Of a stretch of 64,000 nt of DNA, positions 55,666-64,000 are shown piece after piece. This DNA comes from Pseudomonas hefeiensis (GTDB lineage: Bacteria; Pseudomonadota; Gammaproteobacteria; Pseudomonadales; Pseudomonadaceae). Made by a program: the position numbers and the translations under genes. The notes under the pieces were generated by a model that was given only the letters and a program-made list of their open reading frames with translations, ran no database searches and was not told the origin of the DNA. The DNA lies in the NCBI RefSeq assembly GCF_030687835.1, contig NZ_CP117449.1, forward strand, positions 4,898,001 through 4,962,000, written 5' to 3'. Positions within the stretch are counted from its first letter, which is position 1. Each line of letters begins with the position of its first letter.

Positions 55666-56205
55666 TCAATCGTCCGCCATGGGATCCAGGTCCGGGAACA
55701 TCACCTCGGTAAAGCCGAACTTGCTGAAATCACTGATGCGCGAGGGGTACAAGCGCCCGATCAGATGATCGCACTCATGCTGAACCACCCGTGCATGGAA
55801 ACCCGAAGCGGTGCGCACGATAGCCTGGCCCTTCGGGTCAAAACCTTCGTAACGAATGTGCTGATAGCGATCGACCGCACCGCGCAGGCCCGGCACCGAC
55901 AAGCAGCCCTCGACCCCCTCTTCCATCAGTGGGCCCAATGGCGTAATCAGCGGGTTGATCAGGATGGTCTGGGGCACCGCCTCGGCGTCCGGGTAGCGCT
56001 CGCTGTGCTCGAAACCAAAGATCACCAGTTGCAGGTCGACACCGATCTGCGGCGCGGCCAGGCCGACGCCGCCCACGCTCTCCATGGTCTGGAACATGTC
56101 GTCGATCAGTTGCCACAACTCTGGGCTGTCGAACATTTCCGGCGGCACCGGCGGGGCAATACGCAGCAGGCGCTCGTCGCCCATTTTCAGGATTTCACGA
56201 ATCAT
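55666..56205 (-). CDS. def: Peptide deformylase
   Basis: A 179-aa metallohydrolase removing formyl from nascent Met. All three motifs are present: GVGLAAPQI (46-54), EGCLS (99-103) with the metal cysteine, and HECDH (143-147). It is not next to fmt, so it is probably a second deformylase beside the housekeeping copy elsewhere. It lies 2 bp after a YihY-family gene, in one operon. Confidence 0.92.
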   Translation of the reverse strand: MIREILKMGDERLLRIAPPVPPEMFDSPELWQLIDDMFQTMESVGGVGLAAPQIGVDLQLVIFGFEHSERYPDAEAVPQTILINPLITPLGPLMEEGVEGCLSVPGLRGAVDRYQHIRYEGFDPKGQAIVRTASGFHARVVQHECDHLIGRLYPSRISDFSKFGFTEVMFPDLDPMADD

Positions 56206-56207
56206 GG

Positions 56208-57152
56208 TCAGGTTTCGTCAGTGTGGGGATGAGGAATGGAATGGTCACGGCCCAGGCCCGACACATGCTGTTTTTCGTGCTCGCCCGGAGCCTTCTCGCC
56301 ACGGTCCTTGCCCTCGGCGGACATGTGCTCGATCACCGCATTCATCTCCGCTCCGAGTAACAGCACCGCCGAAGAAATATAGAAATACAGCAACAGCACA
56401 ATGATCGCGCCGATACTGCCATACATGGCGTTGTAATTGGCGAAGGTCTTGACGTAAAACGCGAAGCCCAGGGAGGCGATGATCCATACCACCACCGCCA
56501 GCACCGACCCCGGCGTGATAAAGCGGAACTCCTGTTTGACGTCAGGCATCACGTAATAGATCAACGCCACGGCCACCATCAGCAAAAACACGATTATCGG
56601 CCAGCGCACGATGGTCCAGAGCGTGACGATGAACTCCTCCAGCCCGACCTGGGCCGCGATCCAGCCCATCACCTGCGGCCCGAGCACCATCAGCGCCGCA
56701 GCGGCCAACAACATGCCGGCGATGCCAATGGTGTAGAAAATCGACAGCGGAAAGCGCTTCCAGACCGGACGGCCCTCCACCACATCGTAGGCGGCGTTCA
56801 TCGCGCTCATCATCAACCGGACACCGGCCGAGGCCGTCCACAACGCAATGACGATACCCACCGACAACAACCCACCCTTGGATTGCTGGAGCTGGTCGAT
56901 CACCGGGTTGACCTGCTCCAGGGCCTGGGGCGGCAACACCAGTTCCGATTGCATACGCAGCCAGGAGAAGAAATCCGGCAGGTGCAGGAAACCGATCAGT
57001 GCGATCAGGAACAGAATGAAGGGGAACAGCGAAAACAGCATCTGGTAGGCCAATGCCGAGGCGTAGGTCGACATCTCGTCGTCGAGAAACTCAGTCACGG
57101 TGCGCATCATCACACGATGCAAGGGCAAGCCTTTCAAGGCCGGGAACATCAT
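56208..57152 (-). CDS. YihY/BrkB-family inner-membrane protein
   Basis: A 314-aa protein with about six membrane helices: [44 protein letters not shown], and [27 protein letters not shown] are typical of the family once misnamed ribonuclease BN. Function is unresolved. GGAG lies 6 nt before the first of two consecutive ATGs at 57152. Confidence 0.88.
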   Translation of the reverse strand: MMFPALKGLPLHRVMMRTVTEFLDDEMSTYASALAYQMLFSLFPFILFLIALIGFLHLPDFFSWLRMQSELVLPPQALEQVNPVIDQLQQSKGGLLSVGIVIALWTASAGVRLMMSAMNAAYDVVEGRPVWKRFPLSIFYTIGIAGMLLAAAALMVLGPQVMGWIAAQVGLEEFIVTLWTIVRWPIIVFLLMVAVALIYYVMPDVKQEFRFITPGSVLAVVVWIIASLGFAFYVKTFANYNAMYGSIGAIIVLLLYFYISSAVLLLGAEMNAVIEHMSAEGKDRGEKAPGEHEKQHVSGLGRDHSIPHPHTDET

Positions 57153-57325
57153 GTGCGTCTCCTTTCGCCGCAAAAAAGGAAGGTCGCCTGGCGACTCACG
57201 GGGTGCTATCCAAGACAAAAGTAACCTGTTGGCGACTTTGGAACAATTTCCCCGGTGCAAGTTCGAGCCGACATGAAAACGGCCACCCGCGGATGGCCGT
57301 TCCAATCGGTTATTCAACAGGCCGG

Positions 57326-57517
57326 TTATGCCTCGTCAACGCCTTTCTTGACTGCGTCCTTGGCCTTGCCCACGGTTTGCTGGACCTCACCTTTTTTCTC
57401 CTGGACCACGCCCTCGGCGCGCATTCGGTCATTGTCGGTGGCCTTGCCGACGCCTTGCTTGATGTTGCCGACGGCTTCGTTGGCAACGCCCTTCACTTTA
57501 TCGCTCGTGCTACCCAT
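57326..57517 (-). CDS. CsbD-family stress-response protein
   Basis: A 63-aa hydrophilic protein starting [21 protein letters not shown], with the repeated K-G-x2-xxx-G-K pattern of CsbD ([25 protein letters not shown]). Members are abundant under general stress; molecular role unknown. AGGAGA precedes the ATG. Confidence 0.9.
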   Translation of the reverse strand: MGSTSDKVKGVANEAVGNIKQGVGKATDNDRMRAEGVVQEKKGEVQQTVGKAKDAVKKGVDEA

Positions 57518-57712
57518 GATGTCTCTCCTGTGAACAACAGTACGAAAAGTCATTACATAAGGGTTGACCGAGGCCGTTTGCGGGGAGTTTCATTTTTTCA
57601 GCAGCGCATTTCATCGTCAGATGCAGGTTGCGCTTTATGTTTGCCGATCCACCCCCGAGAATGCCCCACGTATTCAGGCTGCGGCCTGAAGCTCCAATCT
57701 CGTAGGAACGTT

Positions 57713-58090
57713 ATGAAACTCGATAAAAAGCAGGCCATCGCCCGCAGAAACCAGGAACTGGGCGGCGCCGTACTGGGCGTCAATAACTGCCACTTCAGCG
57801 AATTGAACCGTAACCGCAACATCTTCTGGTTCGATATCCCGGTGGCACGCCTGGCCATCGGTCAGTACGAATGGATCCACCTGCTGCTGCACACCCCGGC
57901 CACCGATGAGCTGCTGCACCTGAAAGTGCCGACCGTGTTCCTGCGCGAAAAACTCGAGGGCCTGGAAGTGCGTAACCAGGGCAAGCGCAAGGCGGCCCTG
58001 AGCCTGGAGCTGAGCGCCGACAAGGATTCGTACCTGCAGGATATGCGCCCGGGTGGCACCAACCTGGATTTTGCGCAGTTCAGGTTGTAA
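57713..58090 (+). CDS. Conserved Pseudomonas hypothetical protein
   Basis: A 125-aa soluble protein with GTAGGAACGTT before the ATG. It is mixed alpha/beta with conserved-looking GVNNCHFSELNRNRNIFWFDIP and GQYEWIHLLLHTP segments. No domain recognised. Followed by a type II REPIN. Confidence 0.65.
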   Translation: MKLDKKQAIARRNQELGGAVLGVNNCHFSELNRNRNIFWFDIPVARLAIGQYEWIHLLLHTPATDELLHLKVPTVFLREKLEGLEVRNQGKRKAALSLELSADKDSYLQDMRPGGTNLDFAQFRL

Positions 58091-58114
58091 CCAATCCGTA
58101 TAGCTGCCGGGCTT

Positions 58115-58246
58115 CCTGTGGCGAGGGGATTTATCCCCGCTGGGCTGTGAAGCAGCCCCACGCTTTCATGAGCCACACCAATCTGTCATACAAGACGCAG
58201 GGGGTTGCTGCGCAACCCAGCGGGGATAAATCCCCTCGCCACAGGT
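58115..58246. repeat. REPIN, type II
   Basis: Inverted arms tgtggcgaggggatttatcc with an inner GGGGATAAATCCCC palindrome and a GAAGCAGCCCC-type centre. A second member is at 63779-63904. Confidence 0.9.
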
Positions 58247-58275
58247 TTTTGGTGCCTGCCGGGACAATCCCAAAC

Positions 58276-58305
58276 AAAAAGCCCCGCACTGGCGGGGCTT
58301 TTTAT
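58276..58305. terminator. Bidirectional terminator, mainly for fadD1
   Basis: AAAAAGCCCCGC-actg-GCGGGGCTTTTT; T tracts on both strands, 12 bp beyond the fadD1 stop. Confidence 0.95.
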
Positions 58306-58316
58306 TGGCAGCGGTT

Positions 58317-60008
58317 TTACTTCTTCAGACCCAACTTCTTCAGTTCTTCATCACGCAACTCGCGCCGCAGGATCTTGCCGACGTTGGTGGTCGGCAACGC
58401 ATCGCGGAACTCCACAGCCTTGGGCACTTTGTAGCCCGTGACGTTGGCGCGCATGTGCTCCATCACCTGCTCCTTGGTCAGCGTGACACCCGGGCGAGGC
58501 ACAATGAAAATCTTGATCGCCTCGCCGGATTTCTCGTCCGGTACACCGATGGCCGCGCATTGCAGCACGCCCGGCAGGGTCGCCAGCACGTCTTCCAGCT
58601 CGTTGGGATACACGTTGAAACCGGAGATCAGGATCATGTCTTTCTTGCGATCGACGATGCGCATGTAGCCGTCCGGCTGGATCAGCGCGATATCGCCGGT
58701 CTTGAGCCAGCCTTCACTGTCGAGGATCTCGTCGGTGGCGTCCTGACGCTGCCAGTAGCCCTTCATGACCTGTGGACCTTTCACGCACAGTTCACCGATT
58801 TCGCCCAATGGCAGTTCTTCGCCCGCGTCATTGATAATCTTGCACAGCGTCGACGGCACCGGAATGCCGATGGTGCCAACGTGAATTTTCTGGATCGGGT
58901 TAACGGTGGCGACCGGGCTGGTTTCGGTCATGCCATAACCTTCGCAGATCGGGCAGCCGGTCACCGCTTTCCAGCGCTCGGCCGCCGCCAATTGCAGCGC
59001 CATGCCGCCGGACAACGTTACCTTCAATGCCGAGAAGTCCAGGTTGCGGAAGGCTTCGTTGTTGCACAGGGCCACGAACAACGTGTTGAGGCCGACAAAA
59101 CCGCTGGATTTCCACTTCGACAGTTCCTTGACCATCGCCGGAAGGTCGCGCGGGTTGCTGATCAGGATGTTGTGATTGCCGATCAGCATCATCGCCATGC
59201 AATGGAAGGTGAAAGCGTAGATGTGATACAGAGGCAGCGGCGTGATCAGGACCTCGCAACCTTCATTGAGGTTGGAACCCATCAGTGCCTTGCACTGCAA
59301 CATGTTCGCCACCAGGTTGCGGTGGGTGAGCATCGCACCCTTGGCCACGCCGGTGGTGCCACCGGTGTACTGCAGCACGGCCACGTCGTCGCTGGTCGGG
59401 TTGGCTTCGGTCACTGGCTGGCCGTGGCCCTTGCTCAGCACATCGTTGAACTTGACGGCCTTGGGCAAGTGATAAGCCGGGACCATCTTCTTGACGTACT
59501 TGATCACGCTGTTGATCAGCAGACGCTTGAGTGGCGGCAGCAGATCGGCGACTTCGGTGACGATTACATGCTTGACGCCCGTCTTGGGCACCACAACCTC
59601 GGCCAGGTGCGCCATGTTCGCCAGGCACACCAGCGCCTTGGCACCGGAGTCGTTGAACTGGTGTTCCATTTCCCGCGCGGTGTACAGCGGGTTGGTGTTG
59701 ACCACGATCAGGCCAGCGCGAATCGCACCGAACACGGCAACCGGATACTGGAGAACGTTGGGCAGTTGCACGGCGATTCGATCGCCTGGCTGCAAATCGG
59801 TATGCTGTTGCAGGTACGCAGCAAAGGCACCGGACAATTCGTACAACTCACCGTAGGTGATTGTCTTGCCAAGGTTGCTGAATGCCGGCTTGTCGGCGAA
59901 GCGTTGGCAGGACTGCTTCAACACCGCCTGAATATTCGGATACTCGTCTGGATTGATGTCGGCAGCAATCCCAGCTGGGTACTTATCCTTCCAAAAGTCT
60001 TCGATCAT
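58317..60008 (-). CDS. fadD1: Long-chain fatty-acid-CoA ligase FadD1
   Basis: A 563-aa adenylate-forming enzyme that activates fatty acids with ATP and CoA at the inner membrane. The AMP motif is YTGGTTGVAKGAM, the adenylate-forming motif YGMTETSP, and the FACS motif region GWLKTGDIALIQPDGYMRIVDRKKDMI with the catalytic lysine near the end (NVGKILRRELR). The ATG at 60008 (MIEDFWKDKYP) matches P. aeruginosa FadD1. It is one of a tandem pair with fadD2. Confidence 0.94.
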   Translation of the reverse strand: MIEDFWKDKYPAGIAADINPDEYPNIQAVLKQSCQRFADKPAFSNLGKTITYGELYELSGAFAAYLQQHTDLQPGDRIAVQLPNVLQYPVAVFGAIRAGLIVVNTNPLYTAREMEHQFNDSGAKALVCLANMAHLAEVVVPKTGVKHVIVTEVADLLPPLKRLLINSVIKYVKKMVPAYHLPKAVKFNDVLSKGHGQPVTEANPTSDDVAVLQYTGGTTGVAKGAMLTHRNLVANMLQCKALMGSNLNEGCEVLITPLPLYHIYAFTFHCMAMMLIGNHNILISNPRDLPAMVKELSKWKSSGFVGLNTLFVALCNNEAFRNLDFSALKVTLSGGMALQLAAAERWKAVTGCPICEGYGMTETSPVATVNPIQKIHVGTIGIPVPSTLCKIINDAGEELPLGEIGELCVKGPQVMKGYWQRQDATDEILDSEGWLKTGDIALIQPDGYMRIVDRKKDMILISGFNVYPNELEDVLATLPGVLQCAAIGVPDEKSGEAIKIFIVPRPGVTLTKEQVMEHMRANVTGYKVPKAVEFRDALPTTNVGKILRRELRDEELKKLGLKK

Positions 60009-60261
60009 GGAAGCCCACTCCTCAGCAACGCGAATTCTCACCGCATTTGATGCGATTATTATTGGTGTGTGTTTATTGGTGAATCTGGCCTAATTCAACG
60101 CCGAGAAGTCACAAAAGCGCGCCGAGAGTAGCAGCTTTGCCAAGGGTCGCCTAGAGCCAAAAGTGGCCCCTACAGTCATAAACATGACTCAAGAATATGC
60201 AATAGTCATTTTTAGAGTAAAAATTCTAAGCCCCATCAAATCGCTCTGAATACACAAACAA

Positions 60262-60352
60262 CTGTGGGAGCGGGCTTGCTCGCGAAGGCTGAGTGTCAGT
60301 CACCGATAATTGTGACTGATAAACCGCATTCGCGAGCAAGCCCGCTCCCACA
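60262..60352. repeat. REPIN, type I, between fadD2 and fadD1
   Basis: Inverted gtgggagcgggcttgctcgc pair, within the 363-bp gap that also holds the fadD1 promoter region; no other feature is evident there. Confidence 0.92.
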
Positions 60353-60371
60353 TCAGGTTTTCGTTGAGACG

Positions 60372-62060
60372 TCAGGCGATATCCCGCAACTCGCGACGCA
60401 ATATCTTGCCCACTGGCGTCATCGGCAACGACTCTCGCAGCACGATGTGCTTGGGTATCTTGTAACCGGTGAAGTTTTCCTTGCAGTACGCCTTGAGCTC
60501 TTCAAGGCTAACGCCCGTCTCGCGGGGCACCACGAACAGTTTCACCGCTTCCCCCGAACGTTCGTCCGGTACGCCGATCACCGCGCAGTTGGCGACTTTC
60601 GGATGAGCCATCACCACGTCTTCGATTTCGTTGGGGTACACGTTGAAACCCGAGACGATGATCATGTCTTTCTTGCGGTCGACGATGCGCACGAAGCCGT
60701 CCGGGTCAATCACCGCGATATCACCGGATTTGAACCAGCCTTCGCTGTCCAGCACCTCGGCGGTGGCTTCAGGCTTCTTCCAGTAGCCTTTCATGATCTG
60801 CGGGCCCTTGATGCACAACTCGCCACGCTCGCCCAACGGTTGCTCGGTGCCATCGTCGCTGACCACTTTCATGAGCGTGCCCGGCACCGGCAGCCCCACC
60901 GTGCCCAGCCGGGACTTCTTGCCATAGGGGTTGGTGCTGGCCACTGGCGAGGTTTCGGTCAAGCCATACCCTTCTGTGATGCGGCAGCCGGTGAGCTGTT
61001 CCCACCGTTCAGCGGTCGCCTTGACCAGCGCCGTGCCACCAGAGTTGGTGAGTTTGAGACTGGAGCAATCCAGAGTCTTGAAATCCGGATGATCCATCAA
61101 CGCCACGAACAGCGTGTTGAGCCCCAACAGCGCTGAAAAACGCCAGTTCTTCAGCTCCTTGATAAAACCACCGATGTCCCGTGGGTTGGTGATCAGCACG
61201 TTGTGGTTGCCGGTGACCATCATGCACATGCAATTCGCCGTGAAGGCGTAGATGTGGTACAGCGGCAGCGGCGCGATCATCACTTCCTGGCCTTCGCGCA
61301 ATAGCGGCTGGCCGTCGTCGTCGCCAAACTGGCCCAGGCATGCCCGGGCCTGTTGCATGTTCGCCACCAGGTTGCCATGGGTCAGCATCGCGCCCTTGGC
61401 CAGGCCGGTGGTGCCGCCGGTGTATTGCAGCACCGCGATGTCATCGAGGCTGACTTTCAGCGGTTTGATGCCATGGCCTCGCCCCAGGCGCAACGTGCTC
61501 TTGAATGAAACAGCCTGGGGCAGCGAATAGTCAGGGACCATCTTCTTGACCTTGCTCACCAGCGTATTGACCAGCCCCTTGGCGCTTGGCATCAGGTCGC
61601 CCATCTTCGCCTCGATGAGGTATTGCAGGTCGGTATCAGGCAGCACTTCCTGGACTTTCTGGCCGAACAGGTTCATGTACACCAGTGCCCGCGCGCCGGA
61701 GTCCTTGAACTGGTGACGCATTTCCCGCGGGGTATACAACGGGTTGGTGTTGACCACGATCAGCCCGGCGCGCAAGGCTCCGAATACGGCGATGGGGTAT
61801 TGCAGGACGTTGGGCATCTGCACCGCAATGCGGTCGCCAGGCGTCAGGTCGGTATGGGCTTGCAGGTAACCGGCGAAGGCGGCGCTGTAGCGTTCGAGTT
61901 CGGCGTAGGTCAGGGTGACCCCCATGTTGCTGAACGCCGGACGGTCGGCGAATTTCTTGCAGGAACGCTCGAACACCTCGATCACCGATTTGTAGGCCCC
62001 CAAGTCAATGTCCAGGGGCACGCCGGCCGGGCGTTTGTCATTCCAGAAATCAGGCTGCAT
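60372..62060 (-). CDS. fadD2: Long-chain fatty-acid-CoA ligase FadD2
   Basis: A 562-aa paralogue of FadD1, with YTGGTTGLAKGAM, YGLTETSP and GWFKSGDIAVIDPDGFVRIVDRKKDMI. It starts at MQPDFWNDKRP with AGAGGA about 9 nt upstream; longer in-frame starts lack family similarity. In P. aeruginosa fadD1 and fadD2 differ in chain-length preference and expression. The gap to fadD1 suggests separate promoters. Confidence 0.94.
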   Translation of the reverse strand: MQPDFWNDKRPAGVPLDIDLGAYKSVIEVFERSCKKFADRPAFSNMGVTLTYAELERYSAAFAGYLQAHTDLTPGDRIAVQMPNVLQYPIAVFGALRAGLIVVNTNPLYTPREMRHQFKDSGARALVYMNLFGQKVQEVLPDTDLQYLIEAKMGDLMPSAKGLVNTLVSKVKKMVPDYSLPQAVSFKSTLRLGRGHGIKPLKVSLDDIAVLQYTGGTTGLAKGAMLTHGNLVANMQQARACLGQFGDDDGQPLLREGQEVMIAPLPLYHIYAFTANCMCMMVTGNHNVLITNPRDIGGFIKELKNWRFSALLGLNTLFVALMDHPDFKTLDCSSLKLTNSGGTALVKATAERWEQLTGCRITEGYGLTETSPVASTNPYGKKSRLGTVGLPVPGTLMKVVSDDGTEQPLGERGELCIKGPQIMKGYWKKPEATAEVLDSEGWFKSGDIAVIDPDGFVRIVDRKKDMIIVSGFNVYPNEIEDVVMAHPKVANCAVIGVPDERSGEAVKLFVVPRETGVSLEELKAYCKENFTGYKIPKHIVLRESLPMTPVGKILRRELRDIA

Positions 62061-62296
62061 TGTTTTTATCCTCTTTACCTGAACGTGTCCGGGCCGCTTC
62101 TGTGGCTCTTGCACAGGCGGTGCTCTTGGGACACTAGCAGCTATGGCCAATCAGGCAAATATGGCGACCTGCGTCATAGATTGTGTGAATCTTCCTGCCT
62201 CGACGTAGCCTGATCAGGCGAGACGCAACGGATGCGCTATACAATGCAGCGACGCTGTGTTTGCCCTTGTGTATGCCCGTGAGTAAAGGAATGACC

Positions 62297-63241
62297 ATGA
62301 TCCACCAAACGTTCATGCTCAGCGCCACCGACCACAGCCGCCTGTTCGTCAATCAGTGGCTGCCTGAAACCGCCCCTGAAGCGGTGATCATGCTGGCCCA
62401 CGGCATGGCCGAACACAGCGGCCGCTACGCGCGTCTGGCCCAGGCGCTGTGCGATGCGGGCTACGGTGTCTACGCGCCGGACCAGCGCGGCCATGGCAAA
62501 ACCGGCGAAGCAGGGACGCTCGGCCATTTTGCAGACGAGGATGGCTGGGCCAAGGTGGTCGGCGACCTGGCCAGCCTCAATCAACACATCGGCCAGCAAC
62601 ATCCCGATGTCCCCATCGTGTTGCTGGGCCATAGCATGGGCAGCTACATCGCCCAGGGTTACCTGCTGCATCACAGCGCCAGTCTGCACGGAGCAATTCT
62701 CAGCGGCTCGAATTTCCAGCCCGTGGCGCTCTATCGTGCCGCGCGCCTGATCGCCCGTTGCGAGCGCAAGCGCCAGGGCTCCAAGGGCCGCAGCGCCCTG
62801 ATCGAGTGGCTGTCCTTCGGCAGTTTCAACAAAAAATTCAAACCCACGCGTACGCCCTTCGACTGGCTCAGCCGCGACCCGGCCGAAGTCGACAAGTACC
62901 TTCACGACCCGCTGTGCGGCTTTCGCTGCACCAATCAATTGTGGGTCGACCTGCTCGGCGGGTTGCAGCAAATCAGCAAAGCGTCCAATCTCGCCCAGAT
63001 CGATCCGGGCCTGCCCCTGCTGGTGATCGGCGGTGAATGTGATCCGGTGAGTGAAGGCAGGCGTCTGAAGGATCTGGCTGACGCCCTGCGCGGCGCCGGT
63101 AGCCAGCACTTACAATTGACGATTTACCCGCAAGCCCGGCACGAACTGTTCAACGAAACCAACCGCGATGAAGTGACGGCCGACGTGCTGGCCTGGATTG
63201 CCCAGGCCCTGAGTCACAAGCGACCGCCACGCAGCGAATAG
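62297..63241 (+). CDS. Alpha/beta hydrolase, monoacylglycerol lipase/lysophospholipase-like
   Basis: A 314-aa serine hydrolase of the Hydrolase_4 family. The oxyanion region is AHGMAEHSGRY, the nucleophile elbow is GHS113MG, acid and histidine are in GGECDPVSEG and ARHELFNE. It probably releases fatty acids from glycerides or lysolipids. AAAGGA is 7 nt before ATG 62297. Divergent from fadD2 and 40 bp before phaJ1. Confidence 0.86.
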   Translation: MIHQTFMLSATDHSRLFVNQWLPETAPEAVIMLAHGMAEHSGRYARLAQALCDAGYGVYAPDQRGHGKTGEAGTLGHFADEDGWAKVVGDLASLNQHIGQQHPDVPIVLLGHSMGSYIAQGYLLHHSASLHGAILSGSNFQPVALYRAARLIARCERKRQGSKGRSALIEWLSFGSFNKKFKPTRTPFDWLSRDPAEVDKYLHDPLCGFRCTNQLWVDLLGGLQQISKASNLAQIDPGLPLLVIGGECDPVSEGRRLKDLADALRGAGSQHLQLTIYPQARHELFNETNRDEVTADVLAWIAQALSHKRPPRSE

Positions 63242-63281
63242 GTTTGCAGCGTTTTCCTTTACTCGTCACAGGATTTGATAG

Positions 63282-63752
63282 ATGACCCAGGTTACCAACA
63301 TCCCCTACGAAGCCCTCGAAGTCGGCCAGACCGCCAGCTACAGCAAGACCGTCGAAGAGCGCGACATCCAGCTGTTCGCCGCGATGTCGGGCGATCACAA
63401 CCCGGTGCACCTGGATGCCGAATTCGCCGCGGCGAGCATGTTCAAGGAGCGCATCGCCCATGGCATGTTCAGCGGTGCGCTGATCAGCGCGGCGGTGGCC
63501 TGCGAGCTGCCTGGGCCTGGCACCATTTATATCGGCCAGCAGATGAGCTTCCAGAAACCGGTGAAGATTGGCGACACCCTGACTGTACGCCTGGAAATCC
63601 TTGAGAAACTGCCGAAATTTCGCGTACGCATTGCCACTCGAGTGTTCAATCAGCGCGACGAACTGGTGGTGGACGGCGAAGCTGAAATCCTCGCGCCACG
63701 CAAGCAGCAAACCGTGACCTTGCCGACGCTGCCGGCGATTACTGTCGGTTGA
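63282..63752 (+). CDS. phaJ1: (R)-specific enoyl-CoA hydratase PhaJ1 (MaoC-like)
   Basis: A 156-aa hot-dog-fold hydratase that turns trans-2-enoyl-CoA from beta-oxidation into (R)-3-hydroxyacyl-CoA, the monomer for polyhydroxyalkanoate. The catalytic dyad D38/H43 sits in MSGDHNPVHLD and RIAHGMFSGAL is the hydratase-2 motif. The same length and neighbours as P. aeruginosa PhaJ1 (PA3302, next to fadD1/fadD2). Confidence 0.92.
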   Translation: MTQVTNIPYEALEVGQTASYSKTVEERDIQLFAAMSGDHNPVHLDAEFAAASMFKERIAHGMFSGALISAAVACELPGPGTIYIGQQMSFQKPVKIGDTLTVRLEILEKLPKFRVRIATRVFNQRDELVVDGEAEILAPRKQQTVTLPTLPAITVG

Positions 63753-63778
63753 TTCACCCGCATTTACGGTGGATGACT

Positions 63779-63904
63779 TGTGGCGAGGGGATTTATCCCC
63801 GTTGGGCTGCGAAGCAGCCCCCTGCGCTCGGGCTGACACCGCAGTGATATTGAGGTGTTGGGGCCGCTTCGCGCCCCAGCGGGGATAAATCCCCTCGCCA
63901 CAAA
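63779..63904. repeat. REPIN, type II
   Basis: Inverted tgtggcgaggggatttatcc arms with GAAGCAGCCCC centre, between convergent phaJ1 and the HlyD-type gene. Confidence 0.9.
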
Positions 63905-63905
63905 G

Positions 63906-64000
63906 TTATTGCGGGTCTTCGCGCACCTGCACACTCGCTGTCATCCCCGCGCTCAGGTTCACCCCTTCCGGTACCTTGTCCAGCTTGATCCGCACCGGAA
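63906..64000 (-). CDS. HlyD-family membrane fusion protein, C-terminus only
   Basis: The last 31 codons are visible, reading FPVRIKL...VPEGVNLSAGMTASVQVRED and stop. The terminal beta-barrel segment with LSAGMTASV resembles AaeA/EmrA-type efflux adaptors. The rest lies outside the window. Confidence 0.6.
   Translation of the reverse strand, partial: PVRIKLDKVPEGVNLSAGMTASVQVREDPQ

Noticed and set aside
58305..60050. 581-codon plus-strand frame opposite fadD1
   Set aside because: It lies antisense to an unmistakable FadD1 with all motifs; the composition is typical of a mirror frame.
1..64000. tRNA, rRNA, prophage, integrase or insertion sequence
   Set aside because: None was recognised by reading; a tRNAscan-SE and an IS search would be decisive.

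Overview
The window is a chromosomal segment of a fluorescent-group Pseudomonas (P. fluorescens/P. putida lineage). This rests on the high GC content, near-complete sets of genes with Pseudomonas-specific order (pyeR-pyeM-xenB, ttgR/ttgABC, argP/argO-sodB-bifA-icmP, fadD1-fadD2-hydrolase-phaJ1), a complete protocatechuate (pca) pathway, and very many REP/REPIN repeats of three families. No rRNA, tRNA, CRISPR array, prophage or insertion sequence was recognised. Apart from repeats and one low-GC orphan gene, it is mostly core genome.

Layout. 1-4.4 kb: a serine hydrolase cut by the window edge, an acyl-CoA dehydrogenase-like gene, olsB-olsA (ornithine lipids) and acpH. 4.5-7.2 kb: pyeR-pyeM-xenB with three phased operator-like repeats upstream; xenB carries a C-terminal frameshift. 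7.3-8.0 kb: an orphan low-GC gene of unknown function. 8.2-14.9 kb: the RND efflux pump ttgABC with its divergent repressor ttgR and a recognisable TtgR operator. 14.9-17.9 kb: a repeat-rich zone with two inverted copies of a ~375-bp structured repeat whose hairpins show compensatory base changes, REP elements, an OprD-family porin gene, and a tandem REPIN array.

17.9-29.1 kb: the whole protocatechuate branch of the beta-ketoadipate pathway on the minus strand (pcaR, pcaK, then pcaI-J-F-H-G-T-B-D-C). PcaK and PcaT import substrates, PcaHG cleave the ring, PcaB, PcaC and PcaD lead to beta-ketoadipate, and PcaIJ and PcaF give succinyl-CoA and acetyl-CoA. PcaR-type operators lie before pcaR, pcaK and pcaI. 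29.4-36 kb: a 66-aa protein behind a long structured leader, the phosphate transporter pitA, three small minus-strand genes (one a 38-aa membrane protein resembling the cbb3-oxidase subunit CcoM), and rapA. 36-44.4 kb: a coiled-coil membrane protein, an extended SDR, divergent argP/argO, sodB, the c-di-GMP phosphodiesterase bifA, and the iron-regulated imelysin gene icmP, which is split by two single-base frameshifts.

44.7-50.8 kb: an ECF42-type sigma-factor operon (SnoaL-like, DGPF, AHSA1 and sigma genes), two acyltransferase or effector-binding genes, a LysE-type exporter and alaC. 50.9-54.1 kb: the gluconate module gntT-gntK/gntR with three copies of one operator. 54.3-58.1 kb: small conserved proteins, def, a YihY/BrkB-family membrane protein and csbD. 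58.3-63.8 kb: fadD1, fadD2, a monoacylglycerol-lipase-like hydrolase and phaJ1, which link fatty-acid activation to (R)-3-hydroxyacyl-CoA supply. The window ends in the 3' end of an HlyD-type membrane fusion protein gene.

Three genes or gene parts look broken only by +1 changes in homopolymer runs (xenB once, icmP twice). This pattern fits residual sequencing error at least as well as real gene decay.
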